Below are positions 8,314 through 16,182 of a DNA stretch of 64,000 nucleotides, piece after piece (the first letter of the stretch is position 1; the number at the start of each line of letters is the position of its first letter). The stretch comes from Acidovorax carolinensis (GTDB taxonomy: Bacteria > Pseudomonadota > Gammaproteobacteria > Burkholderiales > Burkholderiaceae_C), in NCBI RefSeq assembly GCF_002157145.1, contig NZ_CP021361.1:1846001-1910000 (forward strand), in the 5' to 3' direction. The notes under the pieces were generated by a model that had not been told where the DNA came from, did no database searches, and saw only the letters and a list, made by a program, of their open reading frames with translations. A program made the position numbers and the translations under genes.

Positions 8314-9191
8314 GGGGTGTCGGCGCCGGGTGGGCCGCTGTCGTCCGGCGGCAGTTCGCCAGCGGCGGGCCCGCCCAGGTGGGCCTGGGCCCGATCGCGC
8401 TCGCTGCGCAGCGGTGTGGCCTTGCACAGGGCCATCCACACGGCAAAGGGCAGGGTGCAACGGGCATGGCGCGCGGGCCGCAGCATCTCGAAATGGCCAT
8501 CGTCAAGCCCGCCGTGCAGCACCCAGATGCCGAAGTGCTCGGGTATCTCGTGCGCCTCGGCCACGCCGGCCGGGAACACGTAATAGCACTCCTCGCACAG
8601 CCACTGGTAGGCCTGGCGCTTTGCGCCGTGGCGCAGGTCCGACAGCAGGTCCGCCCGGCTGTACTTGATCTCGTGCACCATGGGCTGCAGGTAGGCGGGC
8701 ACCGAGGTATTGCGCACTGAAAAAAGGTCGGGCCGCGCCATGCGCCACACGTTGGCGGCGGTGCGCGAGGCGGGGGTTTCGTCGTCGCTCCACAACGGGG
8801 GCATGTCAGGCGCTGCGCCGGGGGGCGCCGCGGTTGTCGTGGCAGGAGACGGGCCTCCTTCAATCACTGCGCGCAGCGACAGCTCGGTCCACACAATGCG
8901 CCCGGCCGTCAGCAGCTGTGCTGCAAACTTCTGCGCCAGGCGGTCGTGGGCACTCAGCGCCCGCACGCTGCGCTGGCGTGCCAGGGCCAGCGTGCGGATG
9001 CCTTCATCGGTGAGCTTGAGCGTCTCAAACCCCTCGGGCGTCTGGTACGGCGCAATCAGCCCGGCGGCCAGCAGATCGATCTCCAGCCCGTCCTTGCACG
9101 GCCAGCCGGCCGAGCGCCAGATCTGCATGAGGCGCGTGCGGTGAAAGCGGGTGAGGGCGATGGGAAGGGGGGTGGGGAGTTGTGCCGTCAT
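8310..9191 (-). CDS. Winged-helix plus PD-(D/E)XK nuclease-like protein, partner of the helicase
   Basis: A 293-aa protein starting MTAQLPTPLPIALTRFHR at ATG 9191. Residues 20-75 resemble a winged helix (IWRSAGWPCKDGLEIDLL ... LTDEGIRTL). Residues 150-220 carry a PD-(D/E)XK pattern: RPDLFSV (Asp155), then VHEIKYSRADLLSDL (Glu174, Lys176), followed by QAYQWLCEECYYVFPAG. A low-complexity Pro/Ala/Thr linker separates the two parts. It is translationally coupled to the helicase downstream (ATGA overlap, 8310-8313). I do not recognise a named family. A structure-specific or sequence-guided nuclease acting with the helicase is inference. Confidence 0.7.
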   Translation of the reverse strand: MTAQLPTPLPIALTRFHRTRLMQIWRSAGWPCKDGLEIDLLAAGLIAPYQTPEGFETLKLTDEGIRTLALARQRSVRALSAHDRLAQKFAAQLLTAGRIVWTELSLRAVIEGGPSPATTTAAPPGAAPDMPPLWSDDETPASRTAANVWRMARPDLFSVRNTSVPAYLQPMVHEIKYSRADLLSDLRHGAKRQAYQWLCEECYYVFPAGVAEAHEIPEHFGIWVLHGGLDDGHFEMLRPARHARCTLPFAVWMALCKATPLRSERDRAQAHLGGPAAGELPPDDSGPPGADTP

Positions 9192-9287
9192 GGGGCCGCC
9201 TCGGCAAGGCACTGATTTTAATCACAGTGTCTTGTCAAGGGGCGGTGTTCGCCTCGGTCGCAAGGATGCTTCTGCACAGCAGAAAAT

Positions 9288-9340
9288 CAAATGAAATTGA
9301 CGCTAGCGCATATGGATAAAGCGCGGGCAGCTATCAAAAT
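9288..9340 (-). repeat. Family A inverted repeat, copy 4
   Basis: Degenerate copy: plus strand ATGAAATTGACGCTAGCGC, loop, AAGCGCGGGCAGCTATCA. It lies in the divergent gap. Confidence 0.75.
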
Positions 9341-9490
9341 AAATGCTTCAGATCACCCGGAACCCGTAAGTGCCATCGCGCGCCCAGCCGCTCCACCAGC
9401 CCGAACGCCCAGTCCAGGGAGGCCTGCATGGCCTCGCGCGGGTTTTCGATGCCTTCGTAGGAGCGGCGGTAGCGGTCGATGCGTGGGGAT
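9334..9490 (-). pseudogene. Possible C-terminal gene remnant
   Basis: In the minus-strand frame ending at 9334 the last 50 or so codons read like real protein (RIDRYRRSYEGIENPREAMQ, then DWAFGLVERLGARWH), whereas the upstream codons are proline-rich nonsense. This could be the 3' stump of a lost gene. I cannot name the family, and the ORF could also be chance in GC-rich DNA. Confidence 0.25.
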
Positions 9491-9550
9491 GCCAGGCGGC
9501 CCGGTGGGGGGGGAGGAATTGTGAATGCAGTGGCGTCCAGTCTGCGCCGT

Positions 9551-9562
9551 GCGCATATGGTT
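9551..9562. promoter_or_regulatory. Shared 12-mer GCGCATATGGTT upstream of the LLM monooxygenase
   Basis: Identical to 16025-16036 and 110 bp upstream of the monooxygenase start. A candidate site for a sulfur-responsive regulator, by inference only. Confidence 0.3.
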
Positions 9563-9672
9563 CCTCGAAATTCTGCGTTCACAGCGCGCGGGGGCTGGGT
9601 AACGTGGCAACAGCCGGCCCCCTTTGCAGCGGGCCGGGCTGCCTCAAGACCCTCTTCGCTCAAGGAACCCCG

Positions 9673-11022
9673 ATGACCCAACGCAAGCTGCGCCTCGGCG
9701 CTTTCATCATGGCCACCGGCCACCACATCGCTGCGTGGCGCCACCCCGGTGCGCAGGCCGACGCCGGTATCAACATCGACCACTACATCGCGCTGGCCAA
9801 GACGGCCGAGCGGGGTCTGTTTGACCAGGTGTTCGTGGCCGACAGCCCCGGCATCAAGCACACGGGCGACGAGGAATCGTTCAGTCGCCAGGGGCGCATG
9901 TCGCATTTCGAGCCCGTCACGCTGTGGGCCGCGCTGTCGGCCGTGACGCGGCACATCGGCTTTGTCGCAACGGCCTCGACCACCTACGAAGACCCGTTTC
10001 TGCTGGCGCGCAAGTTCGCCTCGCTCGACCACATCAGCAAGGGCCGCGCCGCCTGGAACGTGGTGACCACCAGCGCCGATTCGGTGCACGGCAACTTCGG
10101 CCTGGCGGCCCACCCCGACCCCGCCGTGCGCTATGAGCGCGCCCATGAGTTCGTGGACGTGGTCAAGGGCCTGTGGGACAGCTTTGACGACGATGCCTTT
10201 GTGCGCGACCGCGCCTCGGGCGTGTATTTCGACCCGCAGAAACTGCACAAGCTCAACCACGTGGGCAAGCATCTCAAGGTGGAGGGGCCGCTGAACATCG
10301 AGCGCCCGCCGCAGGGCTACCCGGTGATCGTGCAGGCCGGCTCGTCGGAAGACGGCAAGGAGCTGGCCGCCGCCACGGCCGAGGCCATCTTCACGGCCTG
10401 GACCAGCCTGGCCGAAGCGCAGGCTTTCTACAGCGATGTGAAAGGGCGCATGGCCAAGTACGGCCGCCGGCCCGAAGAACTGCTGGTGCTGCCCGGCATC
10501 TCGCCGGTGATCGGCCGCACGCAGGAAGAGGCCGAGGCCAAGTGGGCGGAGCTGCAGGCGCTGATTCACCCCTCGGTGGGCCTGGCAACGCTGGCACCAT
10601 TCTGGCCACTCGACGAGCTGCAGCGCTGGGACCTGGATGCCCCGCCGCCGTATTACCCCGAGCCACCCAAGGGCGTGAACAGCCGCGCACATGTGGTGAT
10701 CGAGCTGGCGCGGCGCGAGGGCTACACCCTGCGCCAGCTTTATGAATACCTGGCGGGTGCGCGCGGCCACTGGGTGGTGATTGGCACGCCAGAGACCATT
10801 GCCGACCGCATGCAGGAGTGGTTTGAAAATGGCGCAGCCGATGGCTTCAATGTGATGCCCCCCGTGCTGCCGCAGTCACTGGACGAGTTCGTGGACCTGG
10901 TCATTCCCGAGCTGCAGCGCCGTGGCCTGTTTCGCACCGCCTACGAAGGCAGCACGCTGCGCGAAAATCTTGGGCTGGCCCGGCCCGAGAGTCGCTATAC
11001 CCATGCGGTGAAGGCGGCCTGA
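9673..11022 (+). CDS. LLM-class flavin monooxygenase, NtaA/SnaA/DszA family
   Basis: A 449-aa oxygenase starting MTQRKLRLGAFIMATGHH at ATG 9673, 8 bp after AAGGA. Family features are DHYIALAKTAERGLFDQVFVAD near the start, TYEDPFLLARKFASLDHISK, RAAWNVVTT, and the C-terminal IGTPETIADRMQEWFENGA and DGFNVMPPVLP. Such enzymes use FMNH2 from a separate reductase to oxidise nitrilotriacetate, dibenzothiophene sulfone, alkyl sulfones and similar compounds. Its end faces an SfnB/DszC-like oxygenase gene and a sulfonate-type transporter, so an organosulfur substrate is likely. No reductase gene is adjacent. The exact substrate cannot be read from sequence. Confidence 0.85.
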   Translation: MTQRKLRLGAFIMATGHHIAAWRHPGAQADAGINIDHYIALAKTAERGLFDQVFVADSPGIKHTGDEESFSRQGRMSHFEPVTLWAALSAVTRHIGFVATASTTYEDPFLLARKFASLDHISKGRAAWNVVTTSADSVHGNFGLAAHPDPAVRYERAHEFVDVVKGLWDSFDDDAFVRDRASGVYFDPQKLHKLNHVGKHLKVEGPLNIERPPQGYPVIVQAGSSEDGKELAAATAEAIFTAWTSLAEAQAFYSDVKGRMAKYGRRPEELLVLPGISPVIGRTQEEAEAKWAELQALIHPSVGLATLAPFWPLDELQRWDLDAPPPYYPEPPKGVNSRAHVVIELARREGYTLRQLYEYLAGARGHWVVIGTPETIADRMQEWFENGAADGFNVMPPVLPQSLDEFVDLVIPELQRRGLFRTAYEGSTLRENLGLARPESRYTHAVKAA

Positions 11023-11068
11023 GGACCCGGCGGGCTGGCCCCCGTGCTGTGGGCTGGCCCGCCATTAT

Positions 11069-12220
11069 TCAGCTGTAGTTCGCAGGCTGCGGAAGCTCGC
11101 CATTGAGGGCCCAGCGGCCCAAGGTCTGGAGCTTGTAGTCCAGCGGATCGTGCAGGGTGTGCGTGCGCACGTTGCGCCAGAAGCGGTCATACCCCAGGCT
11201 GGCGCGGGTGCCCCGCGAGCCCACCACTTCAAACAGTTCCTGGCTGGCAAACAGGCCCGCGCGGTGCGCAATGACCTTGGCTTCGGCCACGGCCAGGGCC
11301 ACTTCGCCGCGCTGCGCTGCGGTCAGCGACTGGCCGCGCTCCCAGGCGGCCTGCACCGCCTGCGATGCGCGCTCGGCCAGGGCGGTGGCGGCGGCAATCT
11401 GGGCTTGCATGTCGCCCATGCGGTTGAGCAGGTAGGGGTCTTCGGTGGCGCGATCCACTGCGGCGGCAATCCAGGGGCGGCCTTCGGCATGGGCGTACTG
11501 GCGGGCCTCCTGCTGCGCGCCCTGGGCAATGCCCAGGTACAGGTTTACCAGCACCAGCTGCGCCAGGCAGTTGCGCAGGGTGTGGAACACGGTGGGGGGC
11601 GTGTGGTGGTCGCGCATCACATCAGCGCCCGCCAGCAGCACCCGGTCAAAGCGCACCGAGCCGCTGTCGGTCTGCCGCTGGCCGATGGGGTCCCAGTCTT
11701 CCTGCACCGAAATGCCTGGCGTCTGCGTGGCGAGGATGCCCAGCACGGGCTGGTCGCCATCGGGGTGGCGGGCCGACACCGTCATGTAGCTCGATCCGCG
11801 CGTGCCGGAGCAAAAGCCCTTGGTGCCATCAAGCACAAAGCTCGGCCCCTCGCCCTCGGCCAGCAGCCGGGTGTCGCGCGGGTTCAGGGCATTGCCCCAC
11901 CAGCCTTGCTCATCGGCCGTGCGGCGCAGCCAGCGGCGCTGCTGCTCGGCATTGCCGTAGATGAGCACGGTGGCCACCTGCAGCTGGTGAAAGGCCAGCA
12001 GGTGGGCCAGGGAACTGTCCACTGCGGCCAGCTGGCGCACCAGGCGATAGATGTCTGGCCAGGGCAGCGCGAGGCCACCGTGTTCTTGGGGAATGGCCAG
12101 GCGCAGCAGGCCGGCTTCGCGGATCTGCGCCTTTTCGAAGGTGGCGTGGCCGCCCTGGCGGTCGCGTTCAACGGCGGTTTGGCGCAGGGTGTGCAGGAGG
12201 TCGGTAAGGTCAAAAGGCAT
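11069..12220 (-). CDS. Acyl-CoA-dehydrogenase-fold monooxygenase, SfnB/DszC-like
   Basis: A 383-aa protein from ATG 12220 (MPFDLTDLLHTLRQTAVERD). It has the dehydrogenase fold signatures LRLAIPQEHGGLALPW, AAVDSSLAHLLAFHQLQ and GTKGFCSGTRGSSYM, and the C-terminal FEVVGSRGTRASLGYDRFWR in which a small residue replaces the catalytic glutamate region of true dehydrogenases. SfnB and DszC are oxygenases of sulfones and thiophenes that use reduced flavin, and this fits the surrounding organosulfur genes. It is the last gene of the minus-strand cluster, 50 bp after the substrate-binding gene. Confidence 0.82.
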   Translation of the reverse strand: MPFDLTDLLHTLRQTAVERDRQGGHATFEKAQIREAGLLRLAIPQEHGGLALPWPDIYRLVRQLAAVDSSLAHLLAFHQLQVATVLIYGNAEQQRRWLRRTADEQGWWGNALNPRDTRLLAEGEGPSFVLDGTKGFCSGTRGSSYMTVSARHPDGDQPVLGILATQTPGISVQEDWDPIGQRQTDSGSVRFDRVLLAGADVMRDHHTPPTVFHTLRNCLAQLVLVNLYLGIAQGAQQEARQYAHAEGRPWIAAAVDRATEDPYLLNRMGDMQAQIAAATALAERASQAVQAAWERGQSLTAAQRGEVALAVAEAKVIAHRAGLFASQELFEVVGSRGTRASLGYDRFWRNVRTHTLHDPLDYKLQTLGRWALNGELPQPANYS

Positions 12221-12270
12221 GGTCGAAAAGAAAAGACGGGGGCGGGGAGAAAAAGTGGGGCCAAGGCCCC

Positions 12271-13215
12271 TCAGTGGCAGATGGCGCCGTCCTGCAGCAG
12301 GGCCACTTCGAGCATGACTTCGCTGGTGCGTTGCAGCCGGGCCTGCGCTTGCAGCCCCTGGGCACGCCACTGGTCCAGCAGGGCATCAAGGTGACGGGCC
12401 GAATCGGGGTCGGCTTGAGCCAGCAGCACCCGGGCTGAAGGCGCGGGCGCGATGGCATCGTCGAACACGCGGTAAAAGCGCCACTCGGTCTGCGCTAGTA
12501 GCCGTTGCAGCAGGCCTTCGTCTTCGGCCAGCGCCGCACATTCGCCGGCCATGAAGGCGCTGACGGCATGCACGGCAGAGCGGAAATGCACCGGGCGTGC
12601 GCCCAGTCGCTCGCGCAGGGGCTGGGCGTAGGGGCTGCCCAGGGCAACGCATACGTTCTGACCGGCCAACTGGGCCGGGCGCTCCAGCGGGCTCTTGCGC
12701 AGCACGACGATGCGGCCCGGCCCCTTCACATAGGGCACCGTGCCGCGCAAGGTGGCCGGCGCGGCTGCCTGGCCATTCGGGCTGCCCGCCAGCACCAGAT
12801 CCACCTGCCCTGCCGCCGTGGCCGCTGCCACCTGTTGGGGGGCCAGGCCCACCAGTTGCACCGCCACGCCCAGCTGCTGCGCAATGTGCCGGGCCAGGCC
12901 CGCGTCGTAGTTGTCGGGCTCAGCGGGCTGCGGATCGCCGGGCGGGGACGGGCGTGGATATTCGCGCACGCCTACGCGCAGCACACCGCGCTCGCGCGCC
13001 TGCAGCAGCAAGGGGCCGGGTGCGGGCAGCGTGAAGGCGGTTGGCGCCAAGGCATGCAGCCACCGGTGTGCGGCCGCTGGTGGGCTGGACAGGCCCACCC
13101 ATCCGGCCACACCCAATGCGATCAGCGCTGCCAGCCACCCGTGCGCTTGCGCCCGGCGCCACGGTGTGCGCGGCCGCGTGGCTTTGTCTGGCGGCAATGC
13201 ACCGGCCTCAGCCAT
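12271..13215 (-). CDS. Membrane-anchored extracellular solute-binding protein (SBP_bac_3-like)
   Basis: A 314-aa protein with a basic N-terminus (RPRTPWRRAQAHG) and one hydrophobic helix (WLAALIALGVAGWVGL) lacking a clear cleavage site, so it may stay anchored in the membrane. The periplasmic part has VLRVGVREYPRPSP, an N-terminal amino-acid-binding-protein-like motif, and VDLVLAGSPNGQ. It differs in family from the NitT/SsuA-type receptor at 14918 in the same operon. It overlaps the permease stop by 8 bp (13208-13215), so co-translation is likely. It may be a second receptor for the same permease or a sensor. Confidence 0.7.
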   Translation of the reverse strand: MAEAGALPPDKATRPRTPWRRAQAHGWLAALIALGVAGWVGLSSPPAAAHRWLHALAPTAFTLPAPGPLLLQARERGVLRVGVREYPRPSPPGDPQPAEPDNYDAGLARHIAQQLGVAVQLVGLAPQQVAAATAAGQVDLVLAGSPNGQAAAPATLRGTVPYVKGPGRIVVLRKSPLERPAQLAGQNVCVALGSPYAQPLRERLGARPVHFRSAVHAVSAFMAGECAALAEDEGLLQRLLAQTEWRFYRVFDDAIAPAPSARVLLAQADPDSARHLDALLDQWRAQGLQAQARLQRTSEVMLEVALLQDGAICH

Positions 13216-14047
13216 GGAACTCCAGCCCTTTGCGCCAGCCGGTGAGCCTGGCTTCGATCAGGGCCAGCGCATAGTTCAGGCCCAGCCCAAGCAAGGCCAG
13301 CAGCAGGATGCCCGCGTACATGGTGGGGATCTGGAAGATTTCCTGCGCGTTCAGGGTGAGAAAGCCCAGCCCGGCATGGGCGCCAATCATTTCTGCCGCG
13401 ACCAGCGCCGTGATCGAGTAGGCACCCGCGAGCCGGATGCCCGTGAAGATCGAGGGCGAGGCCGCCGGCAGCACCACCCTGAAAAAGATGTAGCTGCGCG
13501 AAGCCCCCATCGACAGCGCCGAATGCACCAGCAGCTTGTCCACCTGCTTGACGCCACCGATGGTGTTAAGCAGCACCGGCCAGAATGCGGCCCAGAAGAT
13601 GATGGCCACCTTGGACGACTCGCCAATGCCCAGGAACAGCAGGAACACCGGAAACAGCGCAAACGCCGACACCTGGCGAAACAGTTGCAGCAGCGGATCC
13701 ACAAAGGCTTCAAATCGCTGGATGGCGCCCATCAGCAGCCCCAGGCCCACGCCGCTGGTGATGGCCAGCAGCAGGCCGACCAGCGAGCGTTGCAGGCTGG
13801 CGGTGACATGTTTCCAGAGCTGGCCGTTGTCCACCAGGGTGGCGATGGCGCGCACCACGTCGGAGGGCGGGCTCAGAAACGCCGGGTTCACCCAGCCCGC
13901 GCGGGGCAGTAGCTCCCACACGGCGAGAAACAGCACGATGCAGGCGCTGCGTTCCAGGCCGCGCCGCAGGGTGTGCAGCAGGCCGGTGTGCGGGGCAGGG
14001 CGTTGTGCCGGGGCCGGCCCGGCGGTCGAAATGGCAGAAGTGTTCAT
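13208..14047 (-). CDS. Sulfonate/nitrate/taurine-type ABC transporter permease
   Basis: A 279-aa inner-membrane permease of the SsuC/TauC/NrtB family, starting MNTSAISTAGPAPAQRP at ATG 14047. The first helix is CIVLFLAVWELLPRAGW, and the coupling loop region is LLVHSALSMGASRSYIFF followed by VVLPAASPSIFTGIRL. The start overlaps the ATPase stop (ATGA, 14044-14047), giving a tight operon of binding protein, ATPase, permease, second binding protein and oxygenase. It is a different lineage from ssuC at 2655, which shares only general motifs. Confidence 0.9.
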   Translation of the reverse strand: MNTSAISTAGPAPAQRPAPHTGLLHTLRRGLERSACIVLFLAVWELLPRAGWVNPAFLSPPSDVVRAIATLVDNGQLWKHVTASLQRSLVGLLLAITSGVGLGLLMGAIQRFEAFVDPLLQLFRQVSAFALFPVFLLFLGIGESSKVAIIFWAAFWPVLLNTIGGVKQVDKLLVHSALSMGASRSYIFFRVVLPAASPSIFTGIRLAGAYSITALVAAEMIGAHAGLGFLTLNAQEIFQIPTMYAGILLLALLGLGLNYALALIEARLTGWRKGLEFHG

Positions 14048-14913
14048 ACGGCAAATCCGGTGAGGGCCAGGCGAAAGTCCGGCGCGGTGGGCACCAGCGG
14101 GGCCAGGGGCTCTTGCCGGTGGTTGCTGGCAAAGGCCACCTCGTCGCGCAGGATTTCCCAGGCTTGCTGGCGCAACTGCACAAATGCGGTGGAGTTGCGG
14201 ATTTCCGGGGCGCGCGGGCGCGGCAGCGGCACGTCGAGGATGGCCTTGATGCGGCCGGGCCGGTGCGTCATCACGGCGATGCGGTCCGACAGGTAGATCG
14301 CCTCGTCGAGACTGTGCGTGATGAAGACGATGGTTTTCTTGTGCAGCTCCCAGATGCGCAGCAGCTCGGACTGCAGGATTTCGCGGGTCTGCGCATCGAG
14401 CGCGGCAAAGGGCTCGTCCATCAGCAGCAGGTCGGGGTTGTAGGCCAGCGAGCGCGCAATGGCCACGCGCTGGCGCATGCCGCCCGACAGCTCGTGCGGG
14501 TAGCGGTGGCCGAAGCCTTCCAGCCCCACCAGTTCCAGAAACTCCTGCGCGGTGCGCCGGCGCTCGGCCTTGGGCAGCTTGCGGATCTCCAGCCCCACCT
14601 CGATGTTGCGCAGCACCGTGCGCCACGGAAACAGCGCGTAGCCCTGGAACACCACGCCCTGGTGCTGGTTGATGCCCTCGGCGGGGCGGCCGTCGATGGT
14701 GATGCTGCCGCCGGTCTTGCGCGACAGGCCAGCCAGCATGCTGAGAAAGGTGGATTTCCCGCAGCCCGAAGGCCCGAGGATGGTGAAGAACTCGCCGGGG
14801 CGCACGTCCAGGTCGAAGTTCTTCAGCGCGGAAATGGTCTTTTTCTGGCCGAGCTCGTCGCGGACCTGAAAGTCCATCTGCACGCCGCGCGCCACGATCT
14901 TGGCATCACTCAT
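14044..14913 (-). CDS. Sulfonate/nitrate/taurine-type ABC transporter ATPase
   Basis: A 289-aa ATPase starting MSDAKIVARGVQMDFQV. Walker A GPSGCGKST is at residues 47-55, followed by the Q-loop VVFQGYALFPWRTV, the signature LSGGMRQRVAIARSL, Walker B LLLMDEPFAALDAQT and the switch IVFITHSLDEA. The C-terminal 40 residues after the core include PEIRNSTAFVQLRQQAWEIL, usual for the SsuB/TauB group. It begins 4 bp after the binding-protein stop. Confidence 0.92.
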   Translation of the reverse strand: MSDAKIVARGVQMDFQVRDELGQKKTISALKNFDLDVRPGEFFTILGPSGCGKSTFLSMLAGLSRKTGGSITIDGRPAEGINQHQGVVFQGYALFPWRTVLRNIEVGLEIRKLPKAERRRTAQEFLELVGLEGFGHRYPHELSGGMRQRVAIARSLAYNPDLLLMDEPFAALDAQTREILQSELLRIWELHKKTIVFITHSLDEAIYLSDRIAVMTHRPGRIKAILDVPLPRPRAPEIRNSTAFVQLRQQAWEILRDEVAFASNHRQEPLAPLVPTAPDFRLALTGFAV

Positions 14914-14917
14914 GGGG

Positions 14918-15946
14918 TCAGCCCTTGGCGTGCGGGTTGAATTCGTTGGTGTACACGTCGGCCACCTTGACCTTGCCGGGGGCCAGCTTGCCCTCGGCCT
15001 GCAGGATGTCGATGTAGTACTGGATCGGCGGCTCGGTGATGAGCTGGTTGTCCACATAGGCGTAGCGCTCCACATGCTTGAGGTCCATTCCGATGCGCTC
15101 GGCCGTGTATTTGCGGGCCTCCTCGGGGTTGGCGTTGACCCAGTTGCCTGCCTTGGCCAGGGCGGCCACCACGTCGCGCACGGCCTGCGGGTTTTCGCGC
15201 GCAAATTGGCCGTTCACGCTGTAGGGCGACATGCCGCCGAGGCCTCCGTCCAGGTCGAAATCGCTCCACAGGCGCAGCAGGTCGGTGTTGGCTTCGGCGC
15301 CGCCCGAGTGCGGCGGGTGGATGATGGCCAGGTCCACATTGCCGGTGGCCACGGCCTGCTCGTTCTGGTTGTCGGGCACCACGATGAAGTTGATCTTGTT
15401 CACGTCCACGCCGTGCTCGCGCAGGTATTTCTTGGTGACGAACTCGGCGCAGGCGCCAAAGCTGTTGAAGCCGATGGTCTTGCCTTCGAGGTCCTTGGGC
15501 TGGCGGATGCCCGAGCTCTTTTTCACGAAGTACTTCATGTGGGGCGCTTCCTGCAGCGTTTTGCCGCCTGCGGCCACCACCTTCATGTCGGCGCCACTGG
15601 CAATGGCCGAGATCACCAGCGGCACCATGCGCGCGCCAAAGTGGATGTCGCCCGTGCCCACGAGCGGAATGATCTGCGGCGCGGCCACCTTGCCCACGTA
15701 CTTGGGCCGGGTGCTGGTGCCCTCGAAATAGCCCAGGCGGTCGGCCAGGTAGATCAGGTCGAACGAGGGGTTGTCGGGATAGAGGAATTCGACGATCTTG
15801 CTGCTGCTGGCCGCCGCCGGTGCGGTGGCGCCAGCGGTGGATGCGGCCTGCTCATCGGGGCGCGAGCAGGCGGCGAGGCCCCAGCTGGCGGCGGTCAGGG
15901 CGGTGAGGGTTTTCAGCGCCGAGCGGCGGCTGGTGGCTAAGGTCAT
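14918..15946 (-). CDS. NitT/SsuA-type ABC transporter substrate-binding lipoprotein
   Basis: A 342-aa periplasmic receptor. ATG 15946 gives MTLATSRRSALKTLTALTA with a lipobox LAAC (Cys27), so a lipoprotein is predicted; the twin Arg (SRRSA) also allows Tat export. The mature domain starts KIVEFLYPDNPSFDLIYLAD and includes GDIHFGARMVPLVISAI and GFNSFGACAEFVTKKYL. It is the first gene of the minus-strand organosulfur operon. The motif GCGCATATGGTT lies 79-90 bp upstream of the start and is shared with the LLM gene's upstream region. Confidence 0.88.
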   Translation of the reverse strand: MTLATSRRSALKTLTALTAASWGLAACSRPDEQAASTAGATAPAAASSSKIVEFLYPDNPSFDLIYLADRLGYFEGTSTRPKYVGKVAAPQIIPLVGTGDIHFGARMVPLVISAIASGADMKVVAAGGKTLQEAPHMKYFVKKSSGIRQPKDLEGKTIGFNSFGACAEFVTKKYLREHGVDVNKINFIVVPDNQNEQAVATGNVDLAIIHPPHSGGAEANTDLLRLWSDFDLDGGLGGMSPYSVNGQFARENPQAVRDVVAALAKAGNWVNANPEEARKYTAERIGMDLKHVERYAYVDNQLITEPPIQYYIDILQAEGKLAPGKVKVADVYTNEFNPHAKG

Positions 15947-16024
15947 GGTGCGCAGTCCTTCGAAGGGGAAACAGGTCGAAGGCTGCAGCGTAGGTTTGGA
16001 TGCGCACCAAGCCAACGAAGGTTT

Positions 16025-16036
16025 GCGCATATGGTT
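16025..16036. promoter_or_regulatory. Shared 12-mer GCGCATATGGTT upstream of the sulfonate-binding gene
   Basis: The same 12 bases occur at 9551-9562 upstream of the LLM monooxygenase. Each copy lies 79-122 bp before the start of an organosulfur gene. It is a possible common operator, but two copies are weak evidence. Confidence 0.3.
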
Positions 16037-16079
16037 AGGCGGTGCATCGCGCATGAGCGGCCTGCAACCAATTTTTCAA

Positions 16080-16124
16080 GTAAAAATGGCCTGCAGCGCT
16101 TATGGGTAAAGCGGTAAAAGCTAT
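16080..16124 (-). repeat. Family A inverted repeat, copy 5
   Basis: Plus-strand text AAAAATGGCCTGCAGCGCTT, loop, AAAGCGGTAAAAGCTATC; the right arm is degraded. It lies between the transporter operon and the exporter gene. Confidence 0.75.
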
Positions 16125-16182
16125 CTAATTCATAGCTTTATTCAGCGCAATTTCTGGAGAAAACCGCAGTGCCCGGCCCGGT

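Larger units (their letters stand above)
9192..9672. other. 481-bp gap between divergent genes
   Basis: Holds a family A repeat (9288-9340), a possible minus-strand gene remnant (about 9334-9490), a run of nine G (9505-9513) and the 12-mer GCGCATATGGTT (9551-9562), which recurs upstream of the sulfonate-binding gene at 15946. No intact gene, RNA gene or terminator is evident. It must contain the promoters of both the nuclease-helicase operon and the monooxygenase. Confidence 0.6.

Noticed and set aside
9610..9672. Sigma-54 promoter upstream of the LLM oxygenase (GTGGCAAC ... TTTGCAG)
   Set aside because: The spacing between the GG and GC elements is about 18 bases instead of 10, so it does not fit the -24/-12 pattern.
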